A DNA stretch of 31,997 bases from Candidatus Dojkabacteria bacterium CG_4_10_14_0_2_um_filter_Dojkabacteria_WS6_41_15 (GCA_002793355.1 PFQB01000120.1:1-31997); one strand, 5' to 3'. Shown: positions 1 to 7,543, counted from the first letter of the stretch. Numbers and translations: made by a program. Notes: generated by a model from the letters alone, not told the origin.

Positions 1-387
1 TGAATCGGTGATAGTTATGGATAAGCTTTTATGCGGCAGAGTTTCTAGTTGTGATAATGCTTTTTCTGGCCACTCAATGAAAACAATATTTCTATCTTCT
101 AGGTAATCCCAAAACCCTATTTGCTCTAGGGTTTTTTCCGCTTTGTCTGGGTCAACTCTGTATAAGTCACAATGAACTATCTTTCCCTTTCCTTTCCAAT
201 CACACGAATACTCCTGCAAAAACGTAAAAGTAGGGCTAGGAAGTCGTCTGGCGACACCGATTTCTTGAGCAAATTGGTTCACAAAATGGGTTTTACCCGC
301 CCCAAGCTCACCTACTAAGAATAAAATGGTAGGTCTAGTATCTTTGGAGTACTGCGTTGTTACACCAATTGCATCTGATAACGTCAT
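1..387 (-). CDS. tsaE: tRNA threonylcarbamoyladenosine biosynthesis ATPase TsaE (C-terminus cut by window edge)
   Basis: The frame reads from ATG at 385-387 to the window edge, giving 129 residues with no stop. TsaE is the small ATPase that works with TsaB, TsaC and TsaD to make the t6A modification of ANN-decoding tRNAs in the cytoplasm. Visible signatures are a Walker A loop GELGAGKT (about residues 26-33), then SPTF, HCDLYRV and EWPEKA, in the family order. Only the last few residues should be missing, since the family is about 140-160 aa. A TATAAT hexamer ends 5 nt before the ATG, which supports this start and predicts a leaderless mRNA. No Shine-Dalgarno sequence is seen. Confidence 0.93.
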   Translation of the reverse strand, partial: MTLSDAIGVTTQYSKDTRPTILFLVGELGAGKTHFVNQFAQEIGVARRLPSPTFTFLQEYSCDWKGKGKIVHCDLYRVDPDKAEKTLEQIGFWDYLEDRNIVFIEWPEKALSQLETLPHKSLSITITDS

Positions 388-392
388 GAAGC

Positions 393-398
393 ATTATA
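393..398 (-). promoter_or_regulatory. -10 element (TATAAT) of tsaE, leaderless spacing
   Basis: TATAAT on the minus strand is separated by 5 nt (GCTTC) from the tsaE ATG. Transcription should begin at or next to the start codon. Confidence 0.6.
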
Positions 399-414
399 GC
401 GTATTCTCAGCTAA

Positions 415-1122
415 CTACAGTGCATCGATCTTTACGGAAATAGTCTTCATGATTCTGTCACAAACTGGTATATATTGTGATTGAACAGAACAGTTTGCCA
501 TAAACGCGCCGCTTGTAACTTTTACTGCGGGAGTAAGACATGGTGGGGCAACTCCAAACTCAGCATCCTCACACCCGGCACTAATAAACATACCGCTTGT
601 AGCATAAGCAATATGGAATGAATTCCCAAGGTCTTGCTTTGTAGTTACTCGAAACAGGTTCTCAATTGTCGAGGAAGTAATTGCAACTTTGGAGGTATAC
701 GTAGCTTTTGTATAATACTCGTAGGGGGAATACAACCACATATACGTTTTACTTCCGTTGCGAAGAAATATCTCATTCTTACCGACTGAAACTGTTGTTG
801 TCGAAGGAATTTCAATCGTGAACTCAACTTTTGCCGGGCTAGCATTTTTTATGTCAACCTTAATTTTTTTCGTAACGTATCCAATCGTCGGTGTAGGTGT
901 TGGAGTCGCGGTGACGGTTGGCAAGGGAGTCGAAGTCGCAGTTGGGGTGACGGGAAGGGTTGTTGGTGGAATCAAGGAAGTTGTAACGGTCACAATTGGA
1001 GTTGGCGTTGGCGTCATTAATCCGCCTTTATCGTTATTGTTTCCGGAACCTAGCATAAATGCTCCTACTCCTACTGCTAGTACAAGAAGAGAAGCTAGAA
1101 CAATTTTTGCTGATGAACTCAC
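415..1122 (-). CDS. Membrane-anchored protein with Thr/Pro-rich linker, function unknown
   Basis: The 235-aa protein starts at GTG (1120-1122). Residues 5-27 form a hydrophobic N-terminal anchor or uncleaved signal peptide. It is followed by a low-complexity Thr/Pro linker (about residues 36-80, many TPTPTP units) and a C-terminal domain of about 150 residues containing four cysteines in its last third (two pairs that could form disulfides). The architecture fits a protein tethered to the outer face of the membrane with a stalk crossing the wall. No enzymatic motif was recognised. TATAAC lies 15 nt upstream of GTG, so a very short leader is likely. The gene ends 27 bp before the tsaE start; tsaE has its own promoter. 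Confidence 0.75.
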   Translation of the reverse strand: MSSSAKIVLASLLVLAVGVGAFMLGSGNNNDKGGLMTPTPTPIVTVTTSLIPPTTLPVTPTATSTPLPTVTATPTPTPTIGYVTKKIKVDIKNASPAKVEFTIEIPSTTTVSVGKNEIFLRNGSKTYMWLYSPYEYYTKATYTSKVAITSSTIENLFRVTTKQDLGNSFHIAYATSGMFISAGCEDAEFGVAPPCLTPAVKVTSGAFMANCSVQSQYIPVCDRIMKTISVKIDAL

Positions 1123-1154
1123 GTTTATTTCATTAAAGTTATACGCCTAAGCGT

Positions 1155-1310
1155 ACAGGTAAAACGGGTGACCTGTCAAAAAGTAACTATTCGGTAGCGT
1201 GAACACCACGGCTGTGAGGCCGTGGATGAGAACAATGTAGCGAACGAATATAGAGTCTCAAATTGCGTAGCAATTTTTGCTACGGAGTAGCAAGGCTGTA
1301 AGGCAGAGGA
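1155..1310. repeat. Cluster of stem-loops, possible IS200/IS605-derived palindromic remnant
   Basis: This spacer holds three inverted repeats: ACAGGT/ACCTGT (1155-1160 with 1171-1176), CCACGGC/GCCGTGG (1206-1212 with 1219-1225, 6-nt loop) and CGTAGCAA/TTGCTACG (1266-1273 with 1277-1284, 3-nt loop). The block around 1209-1232 is echoed in degenerate form around 1292-1315 (GGCTGTGAGGC versus GGCTGTAAGGC). The GC-rich hairpin resembles the subterminal hairpins of IS200/IS605 elements and their palindrome-associated derivatives. No transposase gene is present, so a solo remnant is an inference. A structured leader for the downstream gene is the alternative. Confidence 0.45.
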
Positions 1311-1313
1311 TAT

Positions 1314-1970
1314 CTATTTTGGTAGTTGTGGAATCTTTTCGAATGATCTTGGTGGCAACTTATGACCAATTTTCTCTTTTACAGTCAAAATATCTACCAG
1401 ATTATAGCGTTCCATTTTCTTTAGTTCGCTCAGGCGCGCCGAAAGATAATTACCAAAACGCTTAAACGGTGTTGCAACTACGGATACATAGGTTTTTGGA
1501 TACAATTCTAAAATTTTCTTAATCATTTCGGCATAATCACCATCGCAAGACACTATGACTAGGTGCAGTGGTTCTCTCGCTTGGATAATATCCGAGAAAA
1601 TTTCGGTTGTTAAGAAAACATCAATATTCGATTTCATTGTTGTTTTCTCTTCGCGAACTTGTACCTTGTTCTTTACTTTACAGGCAGTGCAATCAAAGGT
1701 TTTGAAGATTGGTTTTGAAAGATAGCTCTTTCTTGATAGCAAGTGCATGGTAATACCGGCTTTCTCATAAGATGCAAATAACGCTTTCATATCGACATCT
1801 TCGGCATCTACTCCTTCAAAATACTTTACTGATCCCAAATGGTTGTATTTTTGTTTAATGTAGTCGTACAATTTAAGAAAATCAATTTCATAATTAGATT
1901 TTCGCAGCGCATTGCGGATATTACTGGCATCGATGTAGACAAATGTTTTCAGAGTTAGTAGTTCAAGCAT
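1314..1970 (-). CDS. NYN domain protein (LabA/DUF88-like, PIN-fold putative RNase)
   Basis: From ATG at 1968-1970 the protein has 218 residues. A TTG 15 nt further upstream is also in frame, but TACTAT six nt before the ATG fits the promoter spacing seen throughout the window. The N-terminal strand FVYIDASNIRNAL carries the first conserved Asp and Asn of NYN domains. The later SCDGDYAEMI carries the paired acidic residues. Together these form the metal site of PIN-like nucleases. Two cysteines in TACKVK-type context near residue 115 may be structural. The family includes tRNA, rRNA and mRNA nucleases and regulators; the substrate cannot be predicted here. The last codons lie next to the stem-loop cluster. 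Confidence 0.8.
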   Translation of the reverse strand: MLELLTLKTFVYIDASNIRNALRKSNYEIDFLKLYDYIKQKYNHLGSVKYFEGVDAEDVDMKALFASYEKAGITMHLLSRKSYLSKPIFKTFDCTACKVKNKVQVREEKTTMKSNIDVFLTTEIFSDIIQAREPLHLVIVSCDGDYAEMIKKILELYPKTYVSVVATPFKRFGNYLSARLSELKKMERYNLVDILTVKEKIGHKLPPRSFEKIPQLPK

Positions 1971-1976
1971 AGTTGT

Positions 1977-1982
1977 ATAGTA
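1977..1982 (-). promoter_or_regulatory. -10 element (TACTAT) of NYN gene
   Basis: TACTAT (TAnnnT consensus) is separated from the ATG at 1970 by 6 nt. It favours the ATG over the upstream TTG. Confidence 0.45.
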
Positions 1983-1987
1983 CAACA

Positions 1988-2064
1988 GCTACTAACTAAT
2001 AACTACTGGCAGCTAACTTCTAACTATTAACTACTAGTTAGAAGCTATAAGTTAGTAGCTAGTA
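1988..2064. repeat. Nested palindromic AT-rich repeat (TAGTTAGTAGCT family)
   Basis: Two nested inverted repeats are visible: outer AGCTACTAAC (1988-1997) with GTTAGTAGCT (2051-2060), and inner CTTCTAACTA (2017-2026) with TAGTTAGAAG (2035-2044), which has an 8-nt loop. The 15-mer at 2050-2064 recurs exactly at 8380-8394. The repeat supplies the TAG stop and the final codons of the ABC-F gene, and carries TAG/TAA in several frames. Confidence 0.8.
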
Positions 2065-3580
2065 AGGTTATTTTTTGGGTCCATGAAATTGTTTTGATAA
2101 ATCCGATGTCGTGTGTTACCACAATAAGCCCTCCTTTGTATTGGTTGAGTGCAAAAGCGAGTTCGTCGACGCTTTCGGTATCAAGGTTGTTGGTCGGTTC
2201 GTCGAGTAGTAAGAGAGTGCGAGGTAAAACGGAAGCCATTGCTAGTGCCAATCTTGCCCGTTCTCCCCCGCTTAAGGTTCCGGCGACTCTATTTACCTGG
2301 TCCTCGATTGTGAACAGGAAATTGCCTAAAATCTTTCGAATTTCTTCATATTCCAACTGAGGTGCAAGTTGGGCGATGTGGGTTACCAGAGTAAAGGTTG
2401 GGTTAATCAGCGAATAATGTTGATCGATGTAAAGAGATTGTGATGGTAGTAACATTGAAGAATCGGATTTTAGGGAGTATTCGGGCTCCTTGTGAATTGC
2501 CTTGAGGAGTGAGGATTTACCCGTGCCATTTCGCCCATTGAGCAAGACTTTTTCCTCGTTGGTTACGCGCAAGGTAAAATCAGAAAACAGCTGTTTAGTT
2601 CCGGCTGTCAGTGTCGCTTTATTAATATCCACTAGTGCGTAAAGCTTGCTATCTGTTTCGCCAAGTTCGATGTTGAGGGTTTGAGTTTTTCGGAGCTGTT
2701 CTTTAATCGCTTTAATCTCTACCCTACTTTCACGTTCGGCTTGGCGTGCTTTTGCCATATCGTGAGTAGTGGATTTACCGGCTTTATCGGCAAAATAGCC
2801 TTGAACAATGCGCGGAACGCCTTTGCTTTTATACTTTGTTTGGTCGGCTTCCCTACGCATAATACGTTCAGAAACTTGTTGTTTTCTAGCCTTAGCTGCG
2901 TTAATTTCTTTTGTATTGACCCGCAGCTTGCGTTCGAGAACGTAAAGTTCGTGCGACTTTTGTTGCACAAAAGTCGCATAATTCCCTGTATATTTATGCA
3001 ATTTCAAATCTCTCAATTCAAAAATCTTGGTAACTACGCTATCCAGCAAAAATGAGTCGTGCGACACAATTGCAAGCGACTTGGGATATGCTTTCAGCTC
3101 TTTTACAAGTCGCTCGGTTCCAACGATATCCAAGTGGTTTGTGGGTTCGTCTAGTAATAATAAATCTGGCGCAACCATTAAGCTAAGTGCCAAATGAAGC
3201 ATGGTAAGCTCACCACCACTTAGTTGACCCATCAATTTCTCGCCAGTAATTTCGTAATAGTCAAAAAGCTTTTCGATTCGATGAAAGACATCCCAACCTT
3301 CGTCTAGTACCGATATTGCGTAGCTAACAACAGGAAGCAGTTTTTCTTCAGGTGTTAGAGATATTTCTTGCGGAACATAGAATGTGGTCGTGCGAACGTC
3401 AACATGCCCTCGTCTTGGCGGTCTTCTTTCCGAAAAAGTCTTTAGCAAAGTTGTTTTGCCAGAGCCGTTTTTTCCGACAATCCCGACTTTATCACCGTCT
3501 TGAATAGCAAATGAGGCATTACTTAATAACGTTTTGTTGCCTATTGCTAGATGGATGTCCTTTGCAAATACTAAGTACAT
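2045..3580 (-). CDS. ABC-F family ATPase (ribosome-associated or antibiotic-resistance type)
   Basis: The 511-aa protein has two nucleotide-binding domains and no membrane segments, as expected of soluble ABC-F factors that act at the ribosomal E site. Domain 1 has Walker A GKNGSGKTT, signature LSGGE and Walker B LLLLDEPTNHLD. Domain 2 has GRNGTGKSS, LSGGERARLALA and LLLLDEPTNNLD. A basic, charged linker of about 100 residues (roughly 205-300) joins them. The short linker and total length do not decide between a housekeeping translation factor (EttA/Uup-like) and a protection protein. The last residues, ATNL-stop, are encoded inside the 1988-2064 repeat, so the C-terminal end may have been altered by repeat insertion. 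The nearest good -10 (3646-3651) predicts an untranslated leader of roughly 60 nt, unusual for this window. Confidence 0.9.
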   Translation of the reverse strand: MYLVFAKDIHLAIGNKTLLSNASFAIQDGDKVGIVGKNGSGKTTLLKTFSERRPPRRGHVDVRTTTFYVPQEISLTPEEKLLPVVSYAISVLDEGWDVFHRIEKLFDYYEITGEKLMGQLSGGELTMLHLALSLMVAPDLLLLDEPTNHLDIVGTERLVKELKAYPKSLAIVSHDSFLLDSVVTKIFELRDLKLHKYTGNYATFVQQKSHELYVLERKLRVNTKEINAAKARKQQVSERIMRREADQTKYKSKGVPRIVQGYFADKAGKSTTHDMAKARQAERESRVEIKAIKEQLRKTQTLNIELGETDSKLYALVDINKATLTAGTKQLFSDFTLRVTNEEKVLLNGRNGTGKSSLLKAIHKEPEYSLKSDSSMLLPSQSLYIDQHYSLINPTFTLVTHIAQLAPQLEYEEIRKILGNFLFTIEDQVNRVAGTLSGGERARLALAMASVLPRTLLLLDEPTNNLDTESVDELAFALNQYKGGLIVVTHDIGFIKTISWTQKITLLATNL

Positions 3581-3596
3581 GATTGAAGCGGTGGTG

Positions 3597-3618
3597 AATT
3601 AGCGAATTGACGAATTAG
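3597..3618. repeat. Short tandem repeat of a GAATTRNC octamer
   Basis: Three imperfect head-to-tail copies of an 8-mer (GAATTAGC, GAATTGAC, GAATTAG) lie in the ABC-F leader. This unit differs from the TAGTTAG repeat family. Confidence 0.55.
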
Positions 3619-3645
3619 TGCCAGTTTGTTGGCTGGTCTATGTGT

Positions 3646-3651
3646 ATTATA
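3646..3651 (-). promoter_or_regulatory. -10 element (TATAAT) of the ABC-F gene
   Basis: TATAAT lies just downstream of the pyrD-like stop codon, 65 nt before the ABC-F ATG. The intervening leader includes a CCAG/CTGG inverted repeat and the octamer repeat. Confidence 0.45.
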
Positions 3652-3653
3652 CG

Positions 3654-4733
3654 CTACTTCGCGGATTCTTGCCTCTTTGCTATTGCGTCGTTAATGTCGC
3701 TAACCAAATGTGGACCTTCCATAATCATGCCGGTTATAAGCATTAATAAGTCAGCGCCCGCATCAAGTTTCTCAAGTGCGTCGGCCGGTGAGAGAATGCC
3801 ACCAACACCAATTATAGTGAAACTCTGCCCCACATATTCTCTAGTCTTACGGATTAGGGTTGTGGATAATTCTCGGCAAGGTTTGCCACTTAAACCGCCA
3901 CGAAATTCTTTGGGTGCCTCTTCCCTATAATCAAGCGAATTGTAGTCTTTATTTAAATTTCCGATGATAACTCCTTGCACCTGATATTGTAAGCATACAT
4001 CGAGTAATTTTTTGAATTCGTCCCAAGGCTTATTAATAGGTAATTTCACATAAATAGGCTTCTCGTCGCGTATCTGACAAATTCTTGAAAGTAGAACAGT
4101 CAGTCTGCTTTCTTCTGCAAATGATTCACCTCCTTTTGCATTTGGGCAGGAAACATTTAGTGTGTAATAGTCTCCTACTTTACTTGCTAATAATTTTTTA
4201 TAAGAACCGACGTAATCGGCATAACCGGCTTCATCGTCGATTAAGTTTACGTCGTTCGTTCTAGCTATACTTATACCAACAACGAAGTCTCTTGGAATAT
4301 TGGACTGTTTTTGTTTAAGACGTTCGATAATGACGTCTACTCCTTCATTTTTCAATCCTTTCCAAATAATTAACGATTTTGACTTTATTGCTCTGCGCAG
4401 TCTAGGCTTTTCATTACCTTCGTATGCTCGAAGCGTTATTGACCCCACTTCTTCTCCACCAAACCCCATTGATTGAAGAATAGTTGGTAAATGCGCATTG
4501 TAATCGAAGCCTGCAGAAAGCAAAACTGGTGTTTTATAGATAATACCGTCTACCGTTTTACTTATATCCGTTCCTTTGTATCCATAAATCCCGCGAGTAA
4601 TCGCTTTTGTGAAGGCGAACGATCCAAGAAATTCACCAAAACTAGTGAAATGGTTATGAACGACCTCGGGATCAATTAAATACAAAATTGGTTTGAGAAG
4701 ATTTTTATACAGAAAAGCAAAAAGTTGTCTCAT
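3654..4733 (-). CDS. Dihydroorotate dehydrogenase-like flavoprotein (class 2 architecture, altered active site)
   Basis: The 359-aa protein has the N-terminal helical extension of membrane-associated class 2 DHODH (residues 1-40) and the FMN-binding barrel (GFGGEEVGSIT, GGLSGKP, IIGVGGI). The family oxidises dihydroorotate in pyrimidine synthesis and passes electrons to quinone. The active site differs from class 2 enzymes. The catalytic-base position of the NxSxPN loop is Cys196 (NVSCPN), as in class 1, where class 2 has Ser. The AGFDK motif is AGFDY, and the Asn of the LINR motif that contacts orotate is Ile (LIIW). The fold is clear but the substrate is less so. No other pyr gene is in the window. 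TACAAT lies 6 nt before ATG, predicting a leaderless transcript. The gene is divergent from the methyltransferase at 4780. Confidence 0.8.
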   Translation of the reverse strand: MRQLFAFLYKNLLKPILYLIDPEVVHNHFTSFGEFLGSFAFTKAITRGIYGYKGTDISKTVDGIIYKTPVLLSAGFDYNAHLPTILQSMGFGGEEVGSITLRAYEGNEKPRLRRAIKSKSLIIWKGLKNEGVDVIIERLKQKQSNIPRDFVVGISIARTNDVNLIDDEAGYADYVGSYKKLLASKVGDYYTLNVSCPNAKGGESFAEESRLTVLLSRICQIRDEKPIYVKLPINKPWDEFKKLLDVCLQYQVQGVIIGNLNKDYNSLDYREEAPKEFRGGLSGKPCRELSTTLIRKTREYVGQSFTIIGVGGILSPADALEKLDAGADLLMLITGMIMEGPHLVSDINDAIAKRQESAK

Positions 4734-4739
4734 GAAGGA

Positions 4740-4745
4740 ATTGTA
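4740..4745 (-). promoter_or_regulatory. -10 element (TACAAT) of the pyrD-like gene
   Basis: TACAAT, 6 nt from ATG. The block GTGCTACAATTCCTT is identical to the one upstream of the glycosyltransferase at 19745. Confidence 0.6.
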
Positions 4746-4760
4746 GCACTATCAAGCAAA

Positions 4761-4766
4761 TATGAT
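4761..4766 (+). promoter_or_regulatory. Possible -10 element (TATGAT) of the methyltransferase gene
   Basis: TATGAT lies 13 nt before ATG 4780 in a 46-bp divergent spacer. It would give a leader of only about 6 nt. Confidence 0.4.
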
Positions 4767-4779
4767 ACCATTCCAATAG

Positions 4780-5691
4780 ATGCTGAGTCTGAAAGAAAAA
4801 ATTGAGAAAATTAGTAAAGTATTTGACATACCAAAGGTTTGCTCTATTCCCGTTAATACCAAATATATTGCCAAGTATTATAAAGTTAATCAACTTGCGT
4901 ATTCTCTCTTTCATACAGTTAGTAATCGCATCTATATGGGAGTTAGTCGAGATGGTGTTTATAAGTCAGATGACCTATTGGAAGCTGCACGTACGGTTGA
5001 TTATTATATTCAAGAAACAAAAGCAGAAAAAGTGCTGGAATTAGCAACGGGGAGAGGTGCTAATTCCCTGTATGTAGCATCGATACATCCGAACATCAAC
5101 TTTAGCGGTGTGGATATATCCGATGGCCAGTTATATTTTGCTCGTAAAGCGGCTCGTAAAGTTACTAATTATGTTCCAGAAATTGGTGATTATCATAATT
5201 TGGCTAAAGTTGAAGATAATTCAATAGATGTCTGTTTTGTTGTGGAAGCACTTTGCTACAGTATGAACAAGAAGAAAGTGTTGGCTGAGGTCAATCGTGT
5301 ACTGAAGAAAGATGGTATTTTCATTATATTTGATGGGTATCGCAATAAAATTGAAGATGAATTGAGTTCAACAGAAACAACTGCGGTGAAATTAACCGAA
5401 GTTGGTATGGCGGTAGAAAGATTTGAAGAATACCAGAGCTTTCATAAAACAATAAGCGAAATGGCGTGGGAAATTATAAAAGAAGAAGATGTTTCAATGT
5501 TTGTGTTACCAACGATGAGAAGGTTCGAGAAACTAGCAAAAGGATTTTTCAAGTTCCCTTCAGTCGCACGGTTGCTTGCCAAGGTATTACCACCCGAATT
5601 TACGTATAACGCTATTTCTGGATATTTGATGCCATCGTTAATCGAAGAAGGCATTGCAAATTATACAATTACAATATTGCGAAAGAAGTAA
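4780..5691 (+). CDS. SAM-dependent class I methyltransferase
   Basis: The 303-aa protein has the Rossmann-type methyltransferase core. Motif I is VLELATGRGANS (about residues 86-97), the acidic end of strand 2 is GVDISD, and the post-core region includes VCFVVEALCYS and VLKKDGIFIIFDGY. An N-terminal segment of about 75 residues precedes the core, and a C-terminal segment of about 120 residues follows it, similar in layout to small-molecule or lipid methyltransferases. The substrate cannot be read from sequence. It converges on the SDR gene with a gap of only 3 bp and no visible terminator. It might act with the neighbouring SDR and Nudix proteins on a shared small molecule, but that is only a proximity argument. 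Confidence 0.85.
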   Translation: MLSLKEKIEKISKVFDIPKVCSIPVNTKYIAKYYKVNQLAYSLFHTVSNRIYMGVSRDGVYKSDDLLEAARTVDYYIQETKAEKVLELATGRGANSLYVASIHPNINFSGVDISDGQLYFARKAARKVTNYVPEIGDYHNLAKVEDNSIDVCFVVEALCYSMNKKKVLAEVNRVLKKDGIFIIFDGYRNKIEDELSSTETTAVKLTEVGMAVERFEEYQSFHKTISEMAWEIIKEEDVSMFVLPTMRRFEKLAKGFFKFPSVARLLAKVLPPEFTYNAISGYLMPSLIEEGIANYTITILRKK

Positions 5692-5694
5692 GAG

Positions 5695-6438
5695 CTATTT
5701 CAGGTGATTCCCGCCAGTTACATAGATAATATTGCCGTTAAGGAATTTTCCGGGGTCCTCAACCAGTAGCTGAATTGTTTGAGCTACATCCTTCGAGGTG
5801 CAAATTCGTCCAAGAGGGTTATCTTTTGCAATTTGTGTAAAAAATTCGGGCGATCCGTTTTTCACCCAATATGGGAGGCTTGTTTCAACTTCGCTGGGAC
5901 CAACCCCATTCGTGCGTATTTTATACTTTGCAAGATAGACTGCTATAGCTTTGATGAAAGAAACCGTTCCTCCATCTGCCGTGCAGGCACTTGGATCTTC
6001 GGGGTCAACGTTTTCGTAGAGACTTGACATAATGCAGATTACATTTGGGTTATCAGATTTTTTAAGAAAAGGAACAGCATATTTTGTACAAAGGAAATAC
6101 CCATCTAATCGAGGATACAGTGTCTTTTTCCATTCATTAAACGTTAACGTTTCTAAGTTTCCGCCACACTCTGCACCAGCACTATTGACCAGAATGTCGA
6201 GTGTGTCTGTAGTTGCTGCAATACTTTTGTACAAAGACTGAACCGATGCTTCGTTTCCAGCATCCACCTGAATAAGAGTGGCACTCCATCCATTTTTCTT
6301 GATTTCGTCTAGGACCTGTTCGCCAAGTTCTTTATGCGTGTGGTAGGTAACAAAAACATGATAGCCAAGAGCGGCAAAATGTAGCGCTATGCCCTTGCCA
6401 ATGCCTTGCGAAGAACCTGTGATGAGTATTGATTTCAT
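5695..6438 (-). CDS. SDR-family protein lacking the catalytic Tyr and Lys
   Basis: The 247-aa protein has the classical SDR cofactor fingerprint TGSSQGIGKG (7-16), NSAG (85-88) and a C-terminal GNIIYVTGG. Classical SDRs use an Asn-Ser-Tyr-Lys tetrad. Here Ser139 is kept (IMSS), but aligning SACTADGGTVSF with the usual YTASKGGVxxF puts Cys152 at Tyr and Gly156 at Lys. The Asn position also appears replaced (Arg110). Reduction by the standard mechanism is therefore unlikely; a binding or regulatory role, or altered chemistry, is more plausible. Its ATG overlaps the stop of the double-Nudix gene (ATGA, 6435-6438), so the two are translationally coupled. Confidence 0.88.
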   Translation of the reverse strand: MKSILITGSSQGIGKGIALHFAALGYHVFVTYHTHKELGEQVLDEIKKNGWSATLIQVDAGNEASVQSLYKSIAATTDTLDILVNSAGAECGGNLETLTFNEWKKTLYPRLDGYFLCTKYAVPFLKKSDNPNVICIMSSLYENVDPEDPSACTADGGTVSFIKAIAVYLAKYKIRTNGVGPSEVETSLPYWVKNGSPEFFTQIAKDNPLGRICTSKDVAQTIQLLVEDPGKFLNGNIIYVTGGNHLK

Positions 6439-7448
6439 GAGTTGATTGCAACACTCTTCGTTAATGGTTCCCAGAATGGGCGGAGCTCCTTTATGTAACC
6501 AAAAACATGATCAAGAACTTGGGGTGCTTCTTCATATTCCTTTAGGAGAAGCTTTTTGCAATCAAATACCTTTATTTGCTCAACTTCATTTTTGTCGAAA
6601 CCGTAAGGTCCATCGGAAATGCCGGCGTAAAGATAGTAATATTCTGATTGGTTTGTATCTTGATACAAGCCTTTTCGCACGAAGGTTAGGTCGATAGATA
6701 TTCCCATTTCTTCAGCAAGTTCTGATGCTGCACATTGTTCGATGGTTTGGCCCAATACTTGATGTCCTCCAGGCATGTCCCATTTACCTGGACCGCTCAT
6801 TTTATTCCAACTACGTTGTTGAAGAATCACTTCTCCTTTTGAAGTAAATATCATTAAATGGGCAGCACGATGAAAACGCTTATTACTAGAGTGTGCTTCT
6901 TTTTTGATGATTTTGCCAATTTCTTCATCATCTTTATTAACTTCGGTAAGTACCTCATCTTCTGAAATATTTATTCCTCGGATAGCAACATCTAATTCCT
7001 TGGCAAGATTTTGATCTATGGAATAAATGTCGTCTGCGCTAGTAAACTCTTGATGAGTTACCCATTTGAAATCAATCATTTGAACGTTTGCTTTTGGTTC
7101 ACCAGAAATGTAGTCAAAAACGTAGTAAATGTAGATTCCATTTGCTCGATTGTCCCACCCTTTGTCACTCACAACGGAAACCAGTTTTTTTAACGAAGCC
7201 GTAACACCAGGAACTTCATTAGCTAGAACTCGTAGTGCAGTTTCTTGTGGTGTTTCATCCCAATGCATCCTACTTCCTGGAAACATCCACTTGGGTTCCT
7301 TCGGATTTGTTAGAGAATCTTTGTGTCTTGCAATTAGAAGAAGTTCGCCTTTGCGAATGATTATGTCAACATTTAGTATTGGCGGAATTCGTGTCTTAAG
7401 TTCTTTGAGGTGTTGCTCTTTGGTAACGTTATAATTCGGATTTTTCAT
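6435..7448 (-). CDS. Double Nudix-domain protein
   Basis: The 337-aa protein contains two Nudix domains. Domain 1 (about 25-130) has a box starting at Gly58 (FPGSRMHWDET) with Glu65 and Arg73, but the later REUXEE part reads RVLANE. This variant resembles GDP-mannose mannosyl hydrolases (Gmm/NudD). Domain 2 (about 192-320) has PGGHQVLGQT...SELAEEMGI: the second Glu-Glu pair is kept, while the first box Glu is Gln234 and the Arg is Ser242. It is closer to the IPP-isomerase/YfcD-like branch. Family members hydrolyse nucleotide-sugar or diphosphate substrates. The fusion and coupling to a degenerate SDR suggest a dedicated small-molecule pathway. No -10 at leaderless spacing is obvious; it may be read from the tRNA-Val transcript. 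Confidence 0.88.
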   Translation of the reverse strand: MKNPNYNVTKEQHLKELKTRIPPILNVDIIIRKGELLLIARHKDSLTNPKEPKWMFPGSRMHWDETPQETALRVLANEVPGVTASLKKLVSVVSDKGWDNRANGIYIYYVFDYISGEPKANVQMIDFKWVTHQEFTSADDIYSIDQNLAKELDVAIRGINISEDEVLTEVNKDDEEIGKIIKKEAHSSNKRFHRAAHLMIFTSKGEVILQQRSWNKMSGPGKWDMPGGHQVLGQTIEQCAASELAEEMGISIDLTFVRKGLYQDTNQSEYYYLYAGISDGPYGFDKNEVEQIKVFDCKKLLLKEYEEAPQVLDHVFGYIKELRPFWEPLTKSVAINS

Positions 7449-7495
7449 TTTTATTTTTCAAATTGTTCCATTTTTGAGTGTTTGTCTCAAACGTT

Positions 7496-7522
7496 GCTGA
7501 AATGGGCTGTGCACATTTCAGC
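7496..7522. other. Perfect 9-bp stem-loop between tRNA-Val and the Nudix gene
   Basis: GCTGAAATG (7496-7504) pairs with CATTTCAGC (7514-7522) across a 9-nt loop. No T-tract follows on either strand, so it is not a typical intrinsic terminator. It may be a tRNA trailer structure or a leader element of the Nudix-SDR mRNA. Confidence 0.55.
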
Positions 7523-7543
7523 AGTGAAAGAAAGTACCAAACA

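Noticed and set aside
758..1150. 130-aa plus-strand ORF rich in VGVGVGV
   Set aside because: Antisense shadow of the Thr/Pro-rich linker of the gene at 415-1122.
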